From NCBI GenBank assembly GCA_002479645.1, contig DLOO01000051.1, forward strand, positions 24,810-35,755: a DNA stretch of 10,946 bases, read 5' to 3'. Below the pieces are notes generated by a model. It saw nothing but the letters and a program-made list of their open reading frames with translations, did no database searches and was not told the DNA's origin. The stretch comes from Lachnoclostridium sp. UBA7482 (lineage in GTDB: Bacteria > Bacillota > Clostridia > Lachnospirales > Lachnospiraceae). The stretch's first letter is position 1; every line of letters starts with the position of its first letter. Positions 1 to 6,236 of this stretch are shown here, in pieces. Made by a program: the position numbers and the translations under genes.

Positions 1-1329
1 AATCCATGGCAGCGCTGTCACATTACCGGATTATGTGTGATTGCAGACCTGTGTATCGGGGCAAGGCCGGTACAAATACTAGATATGGGAACGCAGTTTT
101 CCTTTCTGGCCGTGTTTTGTTTTCTTTCCGTTATTCCGTGCTGGAATCAATCGCAAAATGAAAAAGGGAAGCAAGCAATCCTTTCGGCAATAAAAGCGTC
201 TCTAATGATTCAGTTGTGTATGCTGCCGATTTTCTTATATCGGTATTGGGTATTTTCGCCATACAGTGTATTTTATAATTTGTTTCTTGTGACAGCGCTG
301 CCATGGATTTTTACAGGGAGCATTGTGGTTATCGGAATCGCTGCATTTTCCACCGGAGCTGCGCGTATCGCAGCGGTTCCCGTACAATGGAGTATTCGTC
401 AGATGCTGCCTGTTGGTAAGGCGCTTCTAAAGCTTCCGGGCGCAGTGATTGTTACCGGGCAGCCGGAACTCTGGGGAATCTTATTGTATATTATAGTTCT
501 TGGAGTATTATCCCTGCTTTGTTACCGAAAAGGCTTTCATTTCGGCAGGCTGACAATTCTTCTGATGGCTGTCGGACTTCTGTTTCGGATGAAAAGCGGC
601 GAGCCTGTCGTGAGCTTTCTTTCTGTCGGACAGGGAGCCTGTGCCGTCATCCAATCGGGGCAGGCAGTCTGTGTTGTCGATTGCGGAAGCAGCAGTAGGG
701 ATAAGGTTGGCGAGGAAACACTGCTGAACTATCTGCATTTTTACGGTTACCATGCGATTGATTTGCTTGTGGTTTCGCATTTTGACGAGGATCATCGAAA
801 CGGTGCGGATGAATTGCTGGACAATGGCTTTGCCGTCAGAAGAGTGATCTTTGCCCGTTATGAGGATTCCTGTGGGGAAATGTGGCTTAAGGAAAGGCAG
901 TATCAGGGAGCGTTTGACGCTGTGTTGGCAGGAGATGTGTACGGGATTGTATCCGGTAAGGCTCTGGTTTTGAAGGTATTGTGGCCGAAGAGCATCCCGC
1001 CGACGTCGGAAAACAGCAGCTCCCTTGGAATCCTTGTGGAGGTAGGAAATCAAAAGCTCCTTTTCTGCGGTGATACCGATGCAGACGGACTTCTGGCAAT
1101 GGCGGAGGAATGCGGAGAAATTGATGTTCTTGTGGTGCCGCACCATGGCTCCCGCTTTTCTGTTTCAGAGGAAGCCTATCGGATTCTAAGACCGAAGGCA
1201 GCGGTTATATCCTGCGGGAAGAACAATCGTTACGGGCATCCGCACGAGGAGACGCTTAGGGAGCTTGGAAAGATTGGAGCAAGAATCTATCGTATCGATG
1301 AAACCGGGGCAATTCAGATGAAGCCATGA
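1..1329 (+). CDS. comEC: ComEC/Rec2-type DNA-uptake channel protein, 5' truncated by window edge
   Basis: ComEC forms the inner-membrane channel that carries one DNA strand into the cell during natural transformation; its C-terminal metallo-beta-lactamase-like domain is thought to degrade the other strand. The frame is open from base 1, so the GTG at 37 is not the real start and about 442 residues are visible. The first part carries the end of the competence domain, with the family-like stretch GTQFSFLAVF and about five hydrophobic segments, up to about base 595. The lactamase domain follows: SVGQGACAV near 615, the metal-binding HFDEDH at 778-795, the GDTDADG stretch near 1069-1089, and HHGS at 1141-1152. 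The usual DVGQGD-like start of this domain reads SVGQGA here, so two commonly conserved Asp are absent. No terminator is seen before the next promoter 25 bases on, so read-through is possible. Most of the N-terminus lies outside the window. Confidence 0.93.
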   Translation, partial: NPWQRCHITGLCVIADLCIGARPVQILDMGTQFSFLAVFCFLSVIPCWNQSQNEKGKQAILSAIKASLMIQLCMLPIFLYRYWVFSPYSVFYNLFLVTALPWIFTGSIVVIGIAAFSTGAARIAAVPVQWSIRQMLPVGKALLKLPGAVIVTGQPELWGILLYIIVLGVLSLLCYRKGFHFGRLTILLMAVGLLFRMKSGEPVVSFLSVGQGACAVIQSGQAVCVVDCGSSSRDKVGEETLLNYLHFYGYHAIDLLVVSHFDEDHRNGADELLDNGFAVRRVIFARYEDSCGEMWLKERQYQGAFDAVLAGDVYGIVSGKALVLKVLWPKSIPPTSENSSSLGILVEVGNQKLLFCGDTDADGLLAMAEECGEIDVLVVPHHGSRFSVSEEAYRILRPKAAVISCGKNNRYGHPHEETLRELGKIGARIYRIDETGAIQMKP

Positions 1330-1351
1330 AGTCTCCGACCTACAAATCATC

Positions 1352-1380
1352 TTGGAACCTAATGGAAAAAATGCTATAAT
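1352..1380 (+). promoter_or_regulatory. Sigma-A promoter of the response regulator gene
   Basis: The -35 box TTGGAA (1352-1357) is followed after exactly 17 bases by TATAAT (1375-1380). A TG at 1372-1373 makes it an extended -10. This is a near-consensus housekeeping promoter. The expected start near 1387 leaves a leader of about 70 bases containing a small imperfect hairpin (1391-1408, GAAC/GTTC and CGA/TCG with a bulged G). Confidence 0.8.
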
Positions 1381-1458
1381 ACAATCAAAAGAACCGATAT
1401 TCGGGTTCGAGGAGAAGGAATACAAATTAAGCGACTGTAAGGAGAAGCGTAATCCGCC

Positions 1459-2142
1459 ATGAAGACGATTTTAATTATTGAAGATGATAACGATATCAAT
1501 CACATGCTGTCCCGACTGCTTTTGCAGAACGGATATCAGACGGTTAGTGCATATTCGGGAACCGAAGGGAGGCTGGTACATAACAGCCGGATTGATTTGA
1601 TTTTACTTGATTTGATGCTGCCCGGAAAAAGCGGAGAGGAAATCATCGGAGAACTGAAAGCAAAGCAGAATGTTCCGATTATTGTTATGAGTGCGATTCA
1701 TGACGTTGAGAAGAAGGTGGATCTGTTTGCACTCGGTGCAGATGATTACATAACGAAACCATTTGACAATAAAGAACTGCTTGCGCGCATCGCAGTACGT
1801 CTGAAGGGAACAGAACTGCCCGGGACGGGTATCGACAACGTTACGTTTGAAGATATTACCATTGACGAAGGTACATTTAGCGCAGCTTGCAGAGGTATAT
1901 CCATGGAACTTTCCAAGCATGAGTTTTTATTATTGAAATTACTGGTTGAAAATGCGGGACGAACCTGTACGAAGAGCCGGATATACGAGGTTGTCTGGGA
2001 TTACGCCGATTCGGTCGATGAGAATACACTCAACGTACATATCAGCAGGTTACGCAAGAAACTAAAGGCCTGTAACCCCGACCGCGAATACATTGAAACG
2101 GTATGGGGGATTGGTTATCGCTTGAAAAAGAGTGAAAATTAA
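1459..2142 (+). CDS. OmpR/PhoB-family two-component response regulator
   Basis: This 227-residue protein has a complete receiver domain (about residues 1-115) and an OmpR-type winged-helix DNA-binding domain (about 130-225). The receiver shows the acidic pair D9/D10 in IIEDDND, the phospho-acceptor D51 in LLDLMLPG, the switch Ser S78 and the conserved K100 in TKPF. The C-terminal part shows LSKHEFLLLKLL, NTLNVHISRLRKKL and ETVWGIGYRL, as in VanR, BceR and CiaR relatives. The start is set by the MKTILIIEDD opening. The nearest Shine-Dalgarno, GGAG at 1441-1444, is 14 bases away, which is long. The likely partner kinase is not next door but lies at 4124, after the two ABC genes. A predicted target is the ABC promoter about 50 bases downstream. 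Family assignment is certain; the specific signal is unknown. Confidence 0.95.
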   Translation: MKTILIIEDDNDINHMLSRLLLQNGYQTVSAYSGTEGRLVHNSRIDLILLDLMLPGKSGEEIIGELKAKQNVPIIVMSAIHDVEKKVDLFALGADDYITKPFDNKELLARIAVRLKGTELPGTGIDNVTFEDITIDEGTFSAACRGISMELSKHEFLLLKLLVENAGRTCTKSRIYEVVWDYADSVDENTLNVHISRLRKKLKACNPDREYIETVWGIGYRLKKSEN

Positions 2143-2149
2143 GACTTTT

Positions 2150-2193
2150 TTAAGGATTTCGTTAAGAGTAATTTCAGATTTGGCTGTTACAAT
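2150..2193 (+). promoter_or_regulatory. Candidate regulator-dependent promoter of the ABC transporter genes
   Basis: An extended -10, TGT-TACAAT (TACAAT at 2188-2193), has no recognisable -35: the bases 17 nt upstream read AGAGTA. Instead a direct repeat TTTAAG-N6-GTTAAG (2149-2166) overlaps the -35 region. OmpR-family regulators bind such half-site pairs; CiaR sites, for example, are TTAAG pairs about one helical turn apart. I infer, without proof, that the regulator encoded just upstream activates here. Confidence 0.5.
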
Positions 2194-2222
2194 GCAGACA
2201 TAAGAAAACTTAATGGAGGTAA

Positions 2223-2236
2223 GGAGAGCGTTCTCC
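2223..2236 (+). promoter_or_regulatory. Hairpin in the ABC ATPase translation-initiation region
   Basis: GGAGA (2223-2227), loop GCGT, TCTCC (2232-2236) forms a perfect 5-bp stem. It buries one Shine-Dalgarno-like tract. A second, GGAGG (2215-2219), lies 27 bases before the ATG at 2247. If the hairpin forms, it shortens the effective distance from GGAGG to the start to about 13 bases. A 13-codon mini-ORF (2213-2254) runs through the hairpin. Confidence 0.45.
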
Positions 2237-2246
2237 GGGAAAACAC

Positions 2247-3158
2247 ATGAGTAATATTGTTCTGCGAACAAACAAGCTTACAAAGAGGTACAAAAAAAAC
2301 ACAGCCCTTCATGCCGCCGACATGACGATTTATGAAGGCGACATTTATGGTATCATCGGCAGAAACGGCGCCGGTAAGACAACTTTGATGAAAATCATTA
2401 CCGGACTGACCAATGCGACAGATGGTGAATTTGAGTTATTTTCAAAGACCGGCTTCGCAGCGGAAAAGGAGCGGAAGCGTATCGGTTGTTTGATTGAAAA
2501 TCCGGCGTTTTTCGGAAATATGACCGCATATGAAAATTTGAAATACTATGCGATCCAGAAAGGAATCACCAACGCCGGAAAAATCGATGAGGTTCTGGAG
2601 CTTGTGCAGCTAAAGGACGCGCGCGATAAGAAGTTCAAGAGTTTTTCCCTTGGTATGAAGCAGCGTCTGGGGATTGCCCTTGCATTACTGGATAACCCTG
2701 ACCTTGTTATTTTAGACGAGCCGATCAACGGACTCGATCCCATCGGTATCAGCCAGTTAAGGGACACATTTCACATGCTGAATAAGGAGCAGGGGCTGAC
2801 CCTGATGATTTCCAGCCATATCCTGTCGGAGCTTTATGCAGTGGCTAACCGCTTTGTCTTTGTGGACAAGGGACATGTCATCAAAGAATTAACGAAAGAA
2901 GAACTGGATTTGGAATGTCAGAGATGCATTGTTATTCGGACAGAGGATGTTCAAAAGGCTGTTGTGATTCTGGAAAACCAATTAGATCTTACCGACTTTA
3001 AGGTAGTGAATGAAAAGGAGATTCGCATCTATGCGGATACCATCCCGAGCGCGGGTATTAACAAATGCATGGTAGATGCCGGGGTATCTGTAAGTGAGAT
3101 TTTTGAATCAGGTATTACCTTGGAAGATTATTTCAAATCGTTAGTGGAGGAGGCATAG
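2247..3158 (+). CDS. ABC transporter ATPase, BcrA/LanF-type (peptide-antibiotic resistance or immunity family)
   Basis: This is the cytoplasmic ATP-hydrolysing subunit of an ABC-2-type exporter; its partner is the permease starting 3 bases after its stop. The protein has 303 residues. Walker A is GRNGAGKT (G38-T45), the signature is FSLGMKQR (about 133-140), Walker B is LVILDEP with D157/E158, and the H-loop is H191 in SSHILSEL. At the Q-loop position the sequence reads LIENPAFF, with E84 instead of Gln. This E-loop is a known mark of lantibiotic-immunity and bacitracin-type ATPases. Residues about 215-303 form the C-terminal extension usual in BcrA-like proteins. The ATG at 2247 is the only possible start, because an in-frame TAA lies at 2220; its own Shine-Dalgarno is weak (GGGAAAA). 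The transported compound cannot be read from the sequence. Confidence 0.94.
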   Translation: MSNIVLRTNKLTKRYKKNTALHAADMTIYEGDIYGIIGRNGAGKTTLMKIITGLTNATDGEFELFSKTGFAAEKERKRIGCLIENPAFFGNMTAYENLKYYAIQKGITNAGKIDEVLELVQLKDARDKKFKSFSLGMKQRLGIALALLDNPDLVILDEPINGLDPIGISQLRDTFHMLNKEQGLTLMISSHILSELYAVANRFVFVDKGHVIKELTKEELDLECQRCIVIRTEDVQKAVVILENQLDLTDFKVVNEKEIRIYADTIPSAGINKCMVDAGVSVSEIFESGITLEDYFKSLVEEA

Positions 3159-3161
3159 GTC

Positions 3162-3920
3162 ATGTTAAATATGTGGAAAGCGGATTTGTACCGCATGGTG
3201 AAAGGGAAAGGTTTCTGGTTGTTCTGGCTGTTGACTTTGATTACATTTGCTATCAGTATCGGAACAAAATCTCCGGGTGGAATTTCTCTTGGTGCGGGTT
3301 TGCCGGATACCGATGTGAAGCTTGATGTGGCAATGGCTGCAAAAAACTATACATTTTATTTCTTATGTTTGCTGCCGGTTTTCAGTATTGTTGTTGCAGA
3401 TTTCGGAGAAAAAACATGGAAGAATACGATTTCTTCCGTGATCAGCCGTAAGTCCTATTTCATCAGTAAATGTTCTTTGGCGCTGGGATACGTTGCTTTG
3501 GTTTATGTGATTGCCAACATAGGATTTTATGTGGGAAATCGCCTCGTGAACGGCGAAGAGTACGCTTCGACAACGGGAACTTTTCTGAAGGCCGTGTTCC
3601 GGCAGCTGCCCCTGTTTCTGGGTGTTTATGCTGTCCTCTTACTGCTTGCCTTTGTTGTGAAAAAAGCGGCGGCATTTAACGCGATTGTCTTGATTTTCCC
3701 GTTTATATATACTGCGGTGGCTCTGACGGTTTACGAGACAGTCAGCAAATCCTTCGCGGAAAAGTATCTGCTCAAATATGAATTGGAATCTTCGCTTGGA
3801 AAACTCGCGGTGCTGCAGGATAACCTGTATTTCAGAAACTGTACAATTCTCGGCTGCGGCTGCATCGTTGTCAGCCTGATTCTGGGATACCGGATTTTTA
3901 TCGGAACGGAAGTGGAGTAA
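3162..3920 (+). CDS. ABC-2-type membrane permease, partner of the BcrA-like ATPase
   Basis: This 252-residue membrane protein has about six hydrophobic segments: roughly residues 18-36, 63-83, 105-127, 141-163, 169-188 and 226-245. That is the size and layout of BcrB/LanE/LanG-type permeases. The N-terminus, MLNMWKADLYRMVKGKGFW, is the amphipathic opening typical of this family. A strong GGAGGAGG (3146-3153) sits 8 bases before the ATG, inside the end of the ATPase gene, so the pair is coupled. Only one permease gene is present, so the complex would be two ATPases plus a permease homodimer, as in BcrAB, unless another subunit is encoded elsewhere. No intrinsic terminator follows it. Substrate unknown; bacteriocin or host defence peptides are the family expectation. 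Confidence 0.85.
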   Translation: MLNMWKADLYRMVKGKGFWLFWLLTLITFAISIGTKSPGGISLGAGLPDTDVKLDVAMAAKNYTFYFLCLLPVFSIVVADFGEKTWKNTISSVISRKSYFISKCSLALGYVALVYVIANIGFYVGNRLVNGEEYASTTGTFLKAVFRQLPLFLGVYAVLLLLAFVVKKAAAFNAIVLIFPFIYTAVALTVYETVSKSFAEKYLLKYELESSLGKLAVLQDNLYFRNCTILGCGCIVVSLILGYRIFIGTEVE

Positions 3921-3941
3921 TACGGAAGTGTCAGGGGAGGC

Positions 3942-3969
3942 TTGATTTTCGGTAGAATTTGTATACAAT
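3942..3969 (+). promoter_or_regulatory. Candidate sigma-A promoter of the kinase-lrgAB operon
   Basis: TTGATT (3942-3947), a 16-base spacer and TACAAT (3964-3969) make a plausible housekeeping promoter. The predicted start (about 3976) falls inside the left target duplication of the MITE-like element. The transcript would therefore begin with the whole element before reaching the kinase start at 4124. Confidence 0.5.
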
Positions 3970-3970
3970 A

Positions 3971-3980
3971 GAATAAAAAC
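3971..3980. repeat. Left copy of 10-bp target-site duplication
   Basis: GAATAAAAAC directly abuts the left inverted repeat and is identical to 4096-4105 on the other side. If the terminal repeat is taken to begin one base earlier (CTTGAG...CTCAAG), the shared duplication is 8 bp. Confidence 0.8.
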
Positions 3981-4095
3981 TTGAGTTTCCGTATTTTATC
4001 CGGCAGTAAAATTTCTTTGAAATTGATTATTTTTGTGCAAAATATCTGCCGCATTAAGCGGCAGACACTGCCGGATAAAAAATACGGAAACTCAA
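3981..4095. mobile_element. 115-bp MITE-like non-coding element with terminal inverted repeats
   Basis: The left end (3981-4007, starting TTGAGTTTCCGTATTTTATC) is the reverse complement of the right end (4067-4095). The only difference is two extra A in the A/T tract of the right copy. Between them lie two perfect hairpins: AATTTC-TTT-GAAATT (4010-4024) and TCTGCCGC-ATTAA-GCGGCAGA (4045-4065). The whole element can fold as a long stem enclosing two arms. It is flanked by an identical 10-bp direct repeat, GAATAAAAAC, the mark of a transposition event. No ORF is inside, so a transposase would have to act in trans. I cannot assign the insertion-sequence family from the ends. Confidence 0.85.
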
Positions 4096-4105
4096 GAATA
4101 AAAAC
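4096..4105. repeat. Right copy of 10-bp target-site duplication
   Basis: GAATAAAAAC, identical to 3971-3980, abuts the right inverted repeat. Removing the element and one copy restores a leader of about 31 bases between the predicted transcription start and the kinase ATG. Confidence 0.8.
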
Positions 4106-4123
4106 GAATGGGAGAGACAGATT

Positions 4124-4999
4124 ATGATTGGGATTATCATTTTACTTACGATTGCACCGGTCATTTTGCTGTCTCTTTTTTTGTTGTCACAAAGAGAACA
4201 GCGAAAAATGGCGGAAGAAATCCATGAGATTTCTAAGGAGCAGAGCAACCGGCTTTTGCACCGTACGTCGGGATTGGTTTCGGGGCGTCTGATTGAGGAG
4301 ATTAACGAAGTCCTTCGGGAGATTCGCAACGGGGAGATTTGGTTAAAGCGCAGGCAGGGGGAGGTTAATCTGATGATGACGAATATATCACACGACCTTC
4401 GCACGCCGCTTACCTCGGCGCTGGGGTATATGGATATGGTTATGCATTCGCAAATGCCGGAAGAGGAGAAAACGGCATTGCTCCAAATGATTGAAAGGCG
4501 GTTGCAGCGGTTAAATGAACTGGTAGACTCTTTCTTTGAATTTTCAAAAGTAATTGCAGGGAATGAAGCGCCGCAGATGGAGGAACTGAACTTGGTTTCG
4601 GTGCTGGAAGAAGCAATTTCGCATTATTATGATGATTACTGCGATTGTAACCGTACGATTGCATTCCATTGTCCGGAAAACCGCATTATGGTTTGTTCCA
4701 ATAAAAATATGCTGCTGCGTATTTTGGATAATCTGATTGGAAATGCCTTAAAGCACGGTAGGGGAGAAATGGAGATTACGGTGGAAAAAGAGCCGCTTAA
4801 GCTGATTTTTTCCAATGAGCTGTTGGATAAGGATGTTGATATCAGCCGCATCTTTGAGGAGTTTTATACGACGGATATTTCCCGAACGAAAGGAAATACC
4901 GGATTGGGACTTGCGATTGCCAAGCAGTTTACAGAACTTCTGGGCGGTACGATACAGGCGAAAACAGAGAACGGAGTGATTTATTTTGAAATATCTTAA
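4124..4999 (+). CDS. Short membrane-anchored sensor histidine kinase
   Basis: This 291-residue kinase has one N-terminal membrane segment (residues about 2-21), no extracellular domain, and a charged linker (about 23-82). It then has a HisKA domain with NISHDLRTPL (phospho-acceptor H90) and a HATPase domain with DNLIGNALKHG (N203, N207) and the G2-type motif GNTGLGLAIAK. The usual G1 box (DxGxG) is not visible; that position reads SNELLDKDVDISRIFEEFY, a form seen in kinases linked to BcrA-like transporters. Such kinases cannot sense outside ligands alone and usually respond to the state of a transporter. It is therefore the likely partner of the regulator at 1459. GGGAG (4110-4114) lies 9 bases before the ATG. 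The stop overlaps the next start by 14 bases. The leader holds the MITE-like element. Confidence 0.93.
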   Translation: MIGIIILLTIAPVILLSLFLLSQREQRKMAEEIHEISKEQSNRLLHRTSGLVSGRLIEEINEVLREIRNGEIWLKRRQGEVNLMMTNISHDLRTPLTSALGYMDMVMHSQMPEEEKTALLQMIERRLQRLNELVDSFFEFSKVIAGNEAPQMEELNLVSVLEEAISHYYDDYCDCNRTIAFHCPENRIMVCSNKNMLLRILDNLIGNALKHGRGEMEITVEKEPLKLIFSNELLDKDVDISRIFEEFYTTDISRTKGNTGLGLAIAKQFTELLGGTIQAKTENGVIYFEIS

Positions 5000-5354
5000 A
5001 CAATTTCTGCTGATTTTAAGCATTTCTTTTGTCGGAGAATTAGGGAACCGATGGATTCCGCTCCCGGTACCGGCAAGTATCTACGGAATGGTGATTTTAT
5101 TTGTGCTGTTGCTTTCCGGTGTAATCAAACCGGATATGGTGCGGGAAACCGGTAAATTTCTGATTGCAATTATGCCGGTGATGTTTATTCCTGCAGGTGT
5201 GGGACTGATGGATTCCTGGGCGGTATTGAAGCCTCTGCTGGTTCCCGTCAGCGTCATTACGTTTGTATCGACCGTAACCGTATTTGCAGCAACCGGACGA
5301 AGCGCGCAATGGATGATTCGGCGGAAAAAGAGGGCGGAGGAGGCGGAACAATGA
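4986..5354 (+). CDS. lrgA: LrgA/CidA-family membrane protein (TTG start)
   Basis: This 122-residue protein has about four membrane segments. LrgA/CidA proteins are holin-like partners of LrgB/CidB; in several Firmicutes the pair works as a pyruvate uptake system or influences autolysis. Family landmarks are MKYLKQFLLILSISFVGEL at the start and PLPVPASIYGMVILF at about residues 26-40, followed by the GVIKP turn. The start is TTG at 4986: an in-frame TGA at 4977 excludes anything upstream, GGAGTGA (4973-4979) is well placed, and the N-terminus matches the family. It begins 14 bases inside the kinase gene, implying translational coupling. The tail is strongly charged ([11 protein letters not shown]). 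Whether it is called lrgA or cidA cannot be decided here. Confidence 0.92.
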   Translation: MKYLKQFLLILSISFVGELGNRWIPLPVPASIYGMVILFVLLLSGVIKPDMVRETGKFLIAIMPVMFIPAGVGLMDSWAVLKPLLVPVSVITFVSTVTVFAATGRSAQWMIRRKKRAEEAEQ

Positions 5355-6043
5355 ATACGATATTGGAAAATTCTGCATATGGCGGTGTTGCTATCAGTCT
5401 GATGGCATACATGCTGGGAACGGTTCTCAAGAAAAAATTTCGGTTGGCGATTTTCAATCCGTTGTTGATTTCCATCCTTGTAACGATTGCCGTATTGGTG
5501 GCTGCAGATGTGGATTATGCGGTTTATGAGAGAGGAGCCGGGTATTTGAGCTGGTTACTGACGCCGGCGACCGTTTGCCTTGCGATTCCGTTGTATGAGC
5601 AGTGGGAGCTTTTGAAAAAGAATAGAGCTGCTGTGGTCTGCGGAATCCTGACCGGAGTGATAACCAGTCTGTCTACCGTACTGGTTCTTGCATGGTTGTT
5701 AGGATTAAAGCACAGGGAATATGTTACCCTGCTTCCGAAATCGATTACTACTGCAATCGGTATGGGCGTATCGGAGGAACTGGGCGGATACGTAACAATT
5801 ACGGTTGCGGTAATCATTATTACCGGAGTGCTTGGAAATATGATTGGCGGTGTGTTGTGCCGCCTGTTTCAAATATCGGAGCCGGCTGCCAAAGGACTTG
5901 CCTTCGGCGCATCCTCCCATGCCATCGGAACAACTAGGGCAATGGAGCTTGGCGAGGTCGAAGGAGCGATGAGCAGCCTGGCGATTGCCGCAACCGGGAT
6001 TGCTACGGTGGTTTTTGCAAGCGCGTTTGCGAATTTGCTTTGA
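5351..6043 (+). CDS. lrgB: LrgB/CidB-family membrane protein
   Basis: This 230-residue protein is the obligate partner of LrgA, with about seven hydrophobic segments. Family motifs are [20 protein letters not shown] in the middle and [20 protein letters not shown] near residues 180-199, close to the LrgB consensus. An upstream in-frame ATG at 5309 exists, but the start at 5351 has GGAGGAGG (5336-5343) 7 bases before it, gives the normal family length, and makes a 4-base ATGA overlap with lrgA. Kinase, lrgA and lrgB thus form one overlapping transcription unit. Known LrgAB systems are controlled by LytSR, which is of another kinase/regulator type and is absent here. No clear terminator follows. 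Confidence 0.93.
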   Translation: MNTILENSAYGGVAISLMAYMLGTVLKKKFRLAIFNPLLISILVTIAVLVAADVDYAVYERGAGYLSWLLTPATVCLAIPLYEQWELLKKNRAAVVCGILTGVITSLSTVLVLAWLLGLKHREYVTLLPKSITTAIGMGVSEELGGYVTITVAVIIITGVLGNMIGGVLCRLFQISEPAAKGLAFGASSHAIGTTRAMELGEVEGAMSSLAIAATGIATVVFASAFANLL

Positions 6044-6099
6044 GGGTATTTGGGTTGGACAGATAAGGATATATTTGCAAAAAAAGAATTGCGAAGTAT

Positions 6100-6125
6100 C
6101 TGTTGACAAAGGCTGTTGACAAAGG
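6100..6125 (+). repeat. 13-bp tandem direct repeat upstream of pssA promoter
   Basis: CTGTTGACAAAGG occurs twice in perfect tandem (6100-6112 and 6113-6125). Its TTGACAAA core appears a third time at 6139-6146, where it is the -35 region of the pssA promoter. Neither upstream copy has a -10 box at the right distance, so they are not extra promoters. They may be regulator half-sites or a chance duplication of the -35 region. Confidence 0.8.
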
Positions 6126-6138
6126 GGAAAGATGTGGT

Positions 6139-6167
6139 TTGACAAAACTTTATGGAAGGAGTATAAT
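6139..6167 (+). promoter_or_regulatory. Consensus sigma-A promoter of the pssA-psd-holA operon
   Basis: TTGACA (6139-6144), 17 bases, TATAAT (6162-6167): both boxes and the spacer match the ideal. The predicted start is near 6174, giving a leader of about 60 bases with a small hairpin ATAGC-AGTTG-GCTAT (6199-6213) before the GGGAG (6224-6228) of pssA. Confidence 0.9.
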
Positions 6168-6236
6168 TTATTTTGTATGAATTGAAGTCTAATTTTATAT
6201 AGCAGTTGGCTATGGTTTTACGAGGGAGAGCAGACA

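Noticed and set aside
508..1146. Minus-strand ORF of 212 codons inside comEC
   Set aside because: It lies wholly under a clear ComEC reading frame with conserved metal-binding motifs; the translation shows no recognisable domain.
1427..1441. Second regulator site TTAAG/GTAAG in the response-regulator leader
   Set aside because: Spacing is 10, one half-site is degenerate, and it lies downstream of the promoter; too weak to claim autoregulation.
3981..4105. MITE-like stem as a rho-independent terminator of the ABC genes
   Set aside because: On the plus strand the stem is followed by GAATAAAAAC, not a T run. A T-rich tail exists only on the minus strand, where no gene needs it.
5309..5350. Upstream ATG for lrgB adding 14 residues (MDDSAEKEGGGGGT)
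   Set aside because: The added segment overlaps lrgA and is low complexity; the ATG at 5351 has GGAGGAGG at the ideal distance and gives the normal family length.
6132..6185. 17-codon ORF (MWFDKTLWKEYNLFCMN) upstream of pssA with a GGGG tract before it
   Set aside because: It spans the -35 and -10 boxes, so the pssA promoter cannot transcribe it; no other promoter seen.
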